DNA from: CAYTWW01 sp043801855
GTDB lineage: Archaea; Nanobdellota; Nanobdellia; Woesearchaeales; GW2011-AR15
Reading direction: 5' to 3'
NCBI GenBank assembly: GCA_043801855.1
Contig: JAZDLQ010000018.1
Coordinates: 1-6,668 of the forward strand
DNA length: 6,668 nucleotides
Within the stretch, counting starts at the first letter, position 1; each line of letters opens with the position of its first letter. Below the pieces are notes generated by a model. That model was not told the origin of the DNA and did not search any database. It saw only the letters and a list, made by a program, of their open reading frames with translations. A program made the translations under genes and the position numbers. This document shows positions 5,948 to 6,668 of the stretch, piece after piece.

Positions 5948-6093
5948 TAACCCGAATTACTATATGTAATCGCTTGGGATTTAAATATTTATTGGTTTTT
6001 TATATATTAGTATTGTAAAATGTATACTGGTTTATAAATGATTACTAAATATACGTATTTTTCCTACTAGTTTTCATGTTTAACCTACTCGCA
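5948..6093. other. AT-rich intergenic stretch without a gene
   Basis: No convincing reading frame is seen. It contains a small inverted repeat ATTAC-tatat-GTAAT (5956-5970), the palindrome ATACGTAT (6051-6058), and several TATA-like runs that cannot be assigned to a gene. The word TATGTAAT occurs at 5936-5943 and 5963-5970, and the related inverse ATTACATT at 5880-5887, so a spaced operator is possible. Confidence 0.4.
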
Positions 6094-6107
6094 ATATTTA
6101 TTAATAC
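6094..6107 (+). promoter_or_regulatory. TATA-box promoter of the DUF357 gene
   Basis: ATATTTATTAATAC is centred about 28 bases before the ATG at 6129, giving a leaderless or nearly leaderless transcript. No ribosome-binding sequence precedes the ATG. Confidence 0.5.
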
Positions 6108-6128
6108 AATTATCTGACCTATGCATAA

Positions 6129-6416
6129 ATGAACAACATAATTGCCGAAGATAAACTAAATAAGTACTTTTCTATCAGCAGCGAAGCTATTGAAATGGTT
6201 AAAAAAAGCGGTTTTGATGAGAAAAGAAAAAAAGAAGCTCTTGATTTTTTTGATATGGCTACTAGATATTATTCTGATGCGCAGCACTTTAAGTCAAAAG
6301 GAGACTATGTAAATGCATTTGCTGCGCTAAATTATGCACATGGCTGGCTTGATGCAGGCGCAAGAAGTGGCCTATTTAAAGTCAGGAACAGCAGGCTTTT
6401 TACAGTTGATGATTGA
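6129..6416 (+). CDS. DUF357 family archaeal protein
   Basis: This 95-residue protein matches DUF357, a small all-helical archaeal family of unknown function. The diagnostic second half is intact: a helix with the DMATRYYSDAQHF stretch (residues 42-54), the turn GDY (58-60), then AFAALNYAHGWLDAGAR (63-79) and a short hydrophobic end GLFKV....LFTV. Length is typical, so it is complete. There is no signal peptide or membrane segment, and the protein is expected in the cytoplasm. The ATG at 6129 fits the upstream TATA box. Because the family is archaeal, this gene is the best single marker of domain in the window. It stands alone, divergent from the HPP-family gene, with a terminator-like hairpin over its stop codon. 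Confidence 0.9.
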   Translation: MNNIIAEDKLNKYFSISSEAIEMVKKSGFDEKRKKEALDFFDMATRYYSDAQHFKSKGDYVNAFAALNYAHGWLDAGARSGLFKVRNSRLFTVDD

Positions 6417-6431
6417 TAAATAATCATTTTT
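6409..6431 (+). terminator. Terminator-like hairpin at the DUF357 stop codon
   Basis: ATGATT (6409-6414) and AATCAT (6422-6427) form a 6-pair stem around a 7-base loop, followed directly by a run of T to 6431. The stop codon TGA lies at 6414-6416, at the edge of the left arm. The T run fits archaeal termination; the stem is short and AT-rich. Confidence 0.4.
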
Positions 6432-6474
6432 AAGTAGTTGATAATATATAGGATAATTTTATTACTAAAAAGTA

Positions 6475-6492
6475 GAGAAAAGTTTAAATATA
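6475..6492 (+). promoter_or_regulatory. Strong archaeal BRE-TATA promoter with no full gene behind it
   Basis: The purine-rich element GAGAAAAG (6475-6482) directly precedes TTTAAATATA (6483-6492), the closest match to an ideal archaeal BRE-TATA pair in this window. Initiation is predicted near 6511-6514, exactly where a short frame begins with ATG at 6511. The imperfect hairpin TCACC (6500-6504) / GGTGA (6513-6517) overlaps the predicted start site. Confidence 0.55.
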
Positions 6493-6510
6493 AGTAATTT
6501 CACCTTCATA

Positions 6511-6549
6511 ATGGTGATTGTTATGACATTAGGCTTTGTCAAAAAATAA
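6511..6549 (+). pseudogene. 12-codon frame behind a strong promoter, possible gene remnant
   Basis: The frame reads MVIVMTLGFVKK then TAA. It starts at the position predicted for a leaderless transcript from the promoter at 6475-6492; an internal ATG at 6523 is an alternative start. It could be a tiny peptide gene, a leader peptide, or the 5' end of a gene interrupted by the insertion sequence whose transposase starts at 6602. I favour the remnant reading but cannot show it from this window because the right end of the element is missing. Confidence 0.25.
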
Positions 6550-6562
6550 TTATAGCAAAATA

Positions 6563-6577
6563 GAAAAATATAAATAG
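6563..6577 (+). promoter_or_regulatory. TATA-box promoter of the transposase gene
   Basis: GAAAAATATAAATAG is an A-rich element plus TATA box centred about 31 bases before the ATG at 6602. An earlier in-frame ATG at 6596 is followed at once by a stop codon, so 6602 is the first usable start. Confidence 0.45.
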
Positions 6578-6601
6578 TAGCATTTACTAAATAAAATGTA
6601 A

Positions 6602-6668
6602 ATGCAAATTGAAAAAATCAAGCAAAAATATGAAGCTTTGTCTCCTTTTCTAAATGAGCGCTCTCGCC
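6602..6668 (+). CDS. Transposase N-terminus, probably ISAzo13 type (cut by window end)
   Basis: Only the first 22 codons are present. They translate to a helical stretch containing IKQKYEALSPFLNERSR, which closely resembles the start of ISAzo13-family transposases, where a (K/R)FEAL.P.L(D/N)ER.RR pattern opens the protein. The frame is open to the window edge. The DDE catalytic domain would lie beyond the window, so activity and completeness cannot be judged. It has its own TATA-like box. The left end of the insertion sequence should lie between the DUF357 gene and 6602, but I could not identify a terminal inverted repeat without the right end. Confidence 0.6.
   Translation, partial: MQIEKIKQKYEALSPFLNERSR

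Overview
The window looks like a piece of an AT-rich archaeal chromosome, most likely from a DPANN lineage such as Woesearchaeota or Pacearchaeota. Three observations support this. There is a complete DUF357 protein, an archaeal family. Six genes carry an archaeal-type TATA-like box centred about 24-31 bases before the start codon, which fits leaderless transcription. The largest gene encodes a proline-rich, helix-hairpin-helix and coiled-coil protein of a kind I associate with DPANN genomes. The lineage call is inference from reading alone; no database search was possible.

Layout, left to right. (1) A plus-strand pair (100-1289): a VanZ-like membrane protein, then uppP, five bases apart and almost certainly one operon. 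UppP regenerates the polyprenyl-phosphate carrier used for building surface glycans. (2) A 108-base convergent gap with weak hairpins. (3) A minus-strand gene (1398-3521) for a 707-residue protein: proline-rich N-terminus, HhH-type domain, long charged coiled coil and a small C-terminal helical domain. (4) A 116-base divergent promoter region, then a plus-strand gene (3638-4003) for a small helical protein I do not recognise. (5) A 222-base convergent gap (4004-4225) crowded with inverted repeats. (6) A minus-strand pair (5854 down to 4226): an HPP-family membrane protein and a DUF1385 (YqhQ-like) membrane protein, 66 bases apart, the second with its own promoter. (7) A 274-base divergent gap (5855-6128) with a long imperfect palindrome that shares a 14-base word with gap 5. 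(8) A plus-strand DUF357 gene (6129-6416). (9) A strong promoter driving only a 12-codon reading frame, followed by the promoter and first 22 codons of what looks like an ISAzo13-type transposase, cut by the window end.

Taken together, this is mostly chromosomal housekeeping and membrane functions: lipid-carrier recycling, and integral membrane proteins of unknown or weakly known role. There are two coiled-coil or helical proteins of unknown function and one insertion sequence at the right edge. I see no CRISPR array, tRNA, rRNA or defence island. The best candidates for something undescribed are the large HhH/coiled-coil protein with its divergent small partner, and the structured, repeat-sharing gaps that bracket the DUF1385-HPP block.
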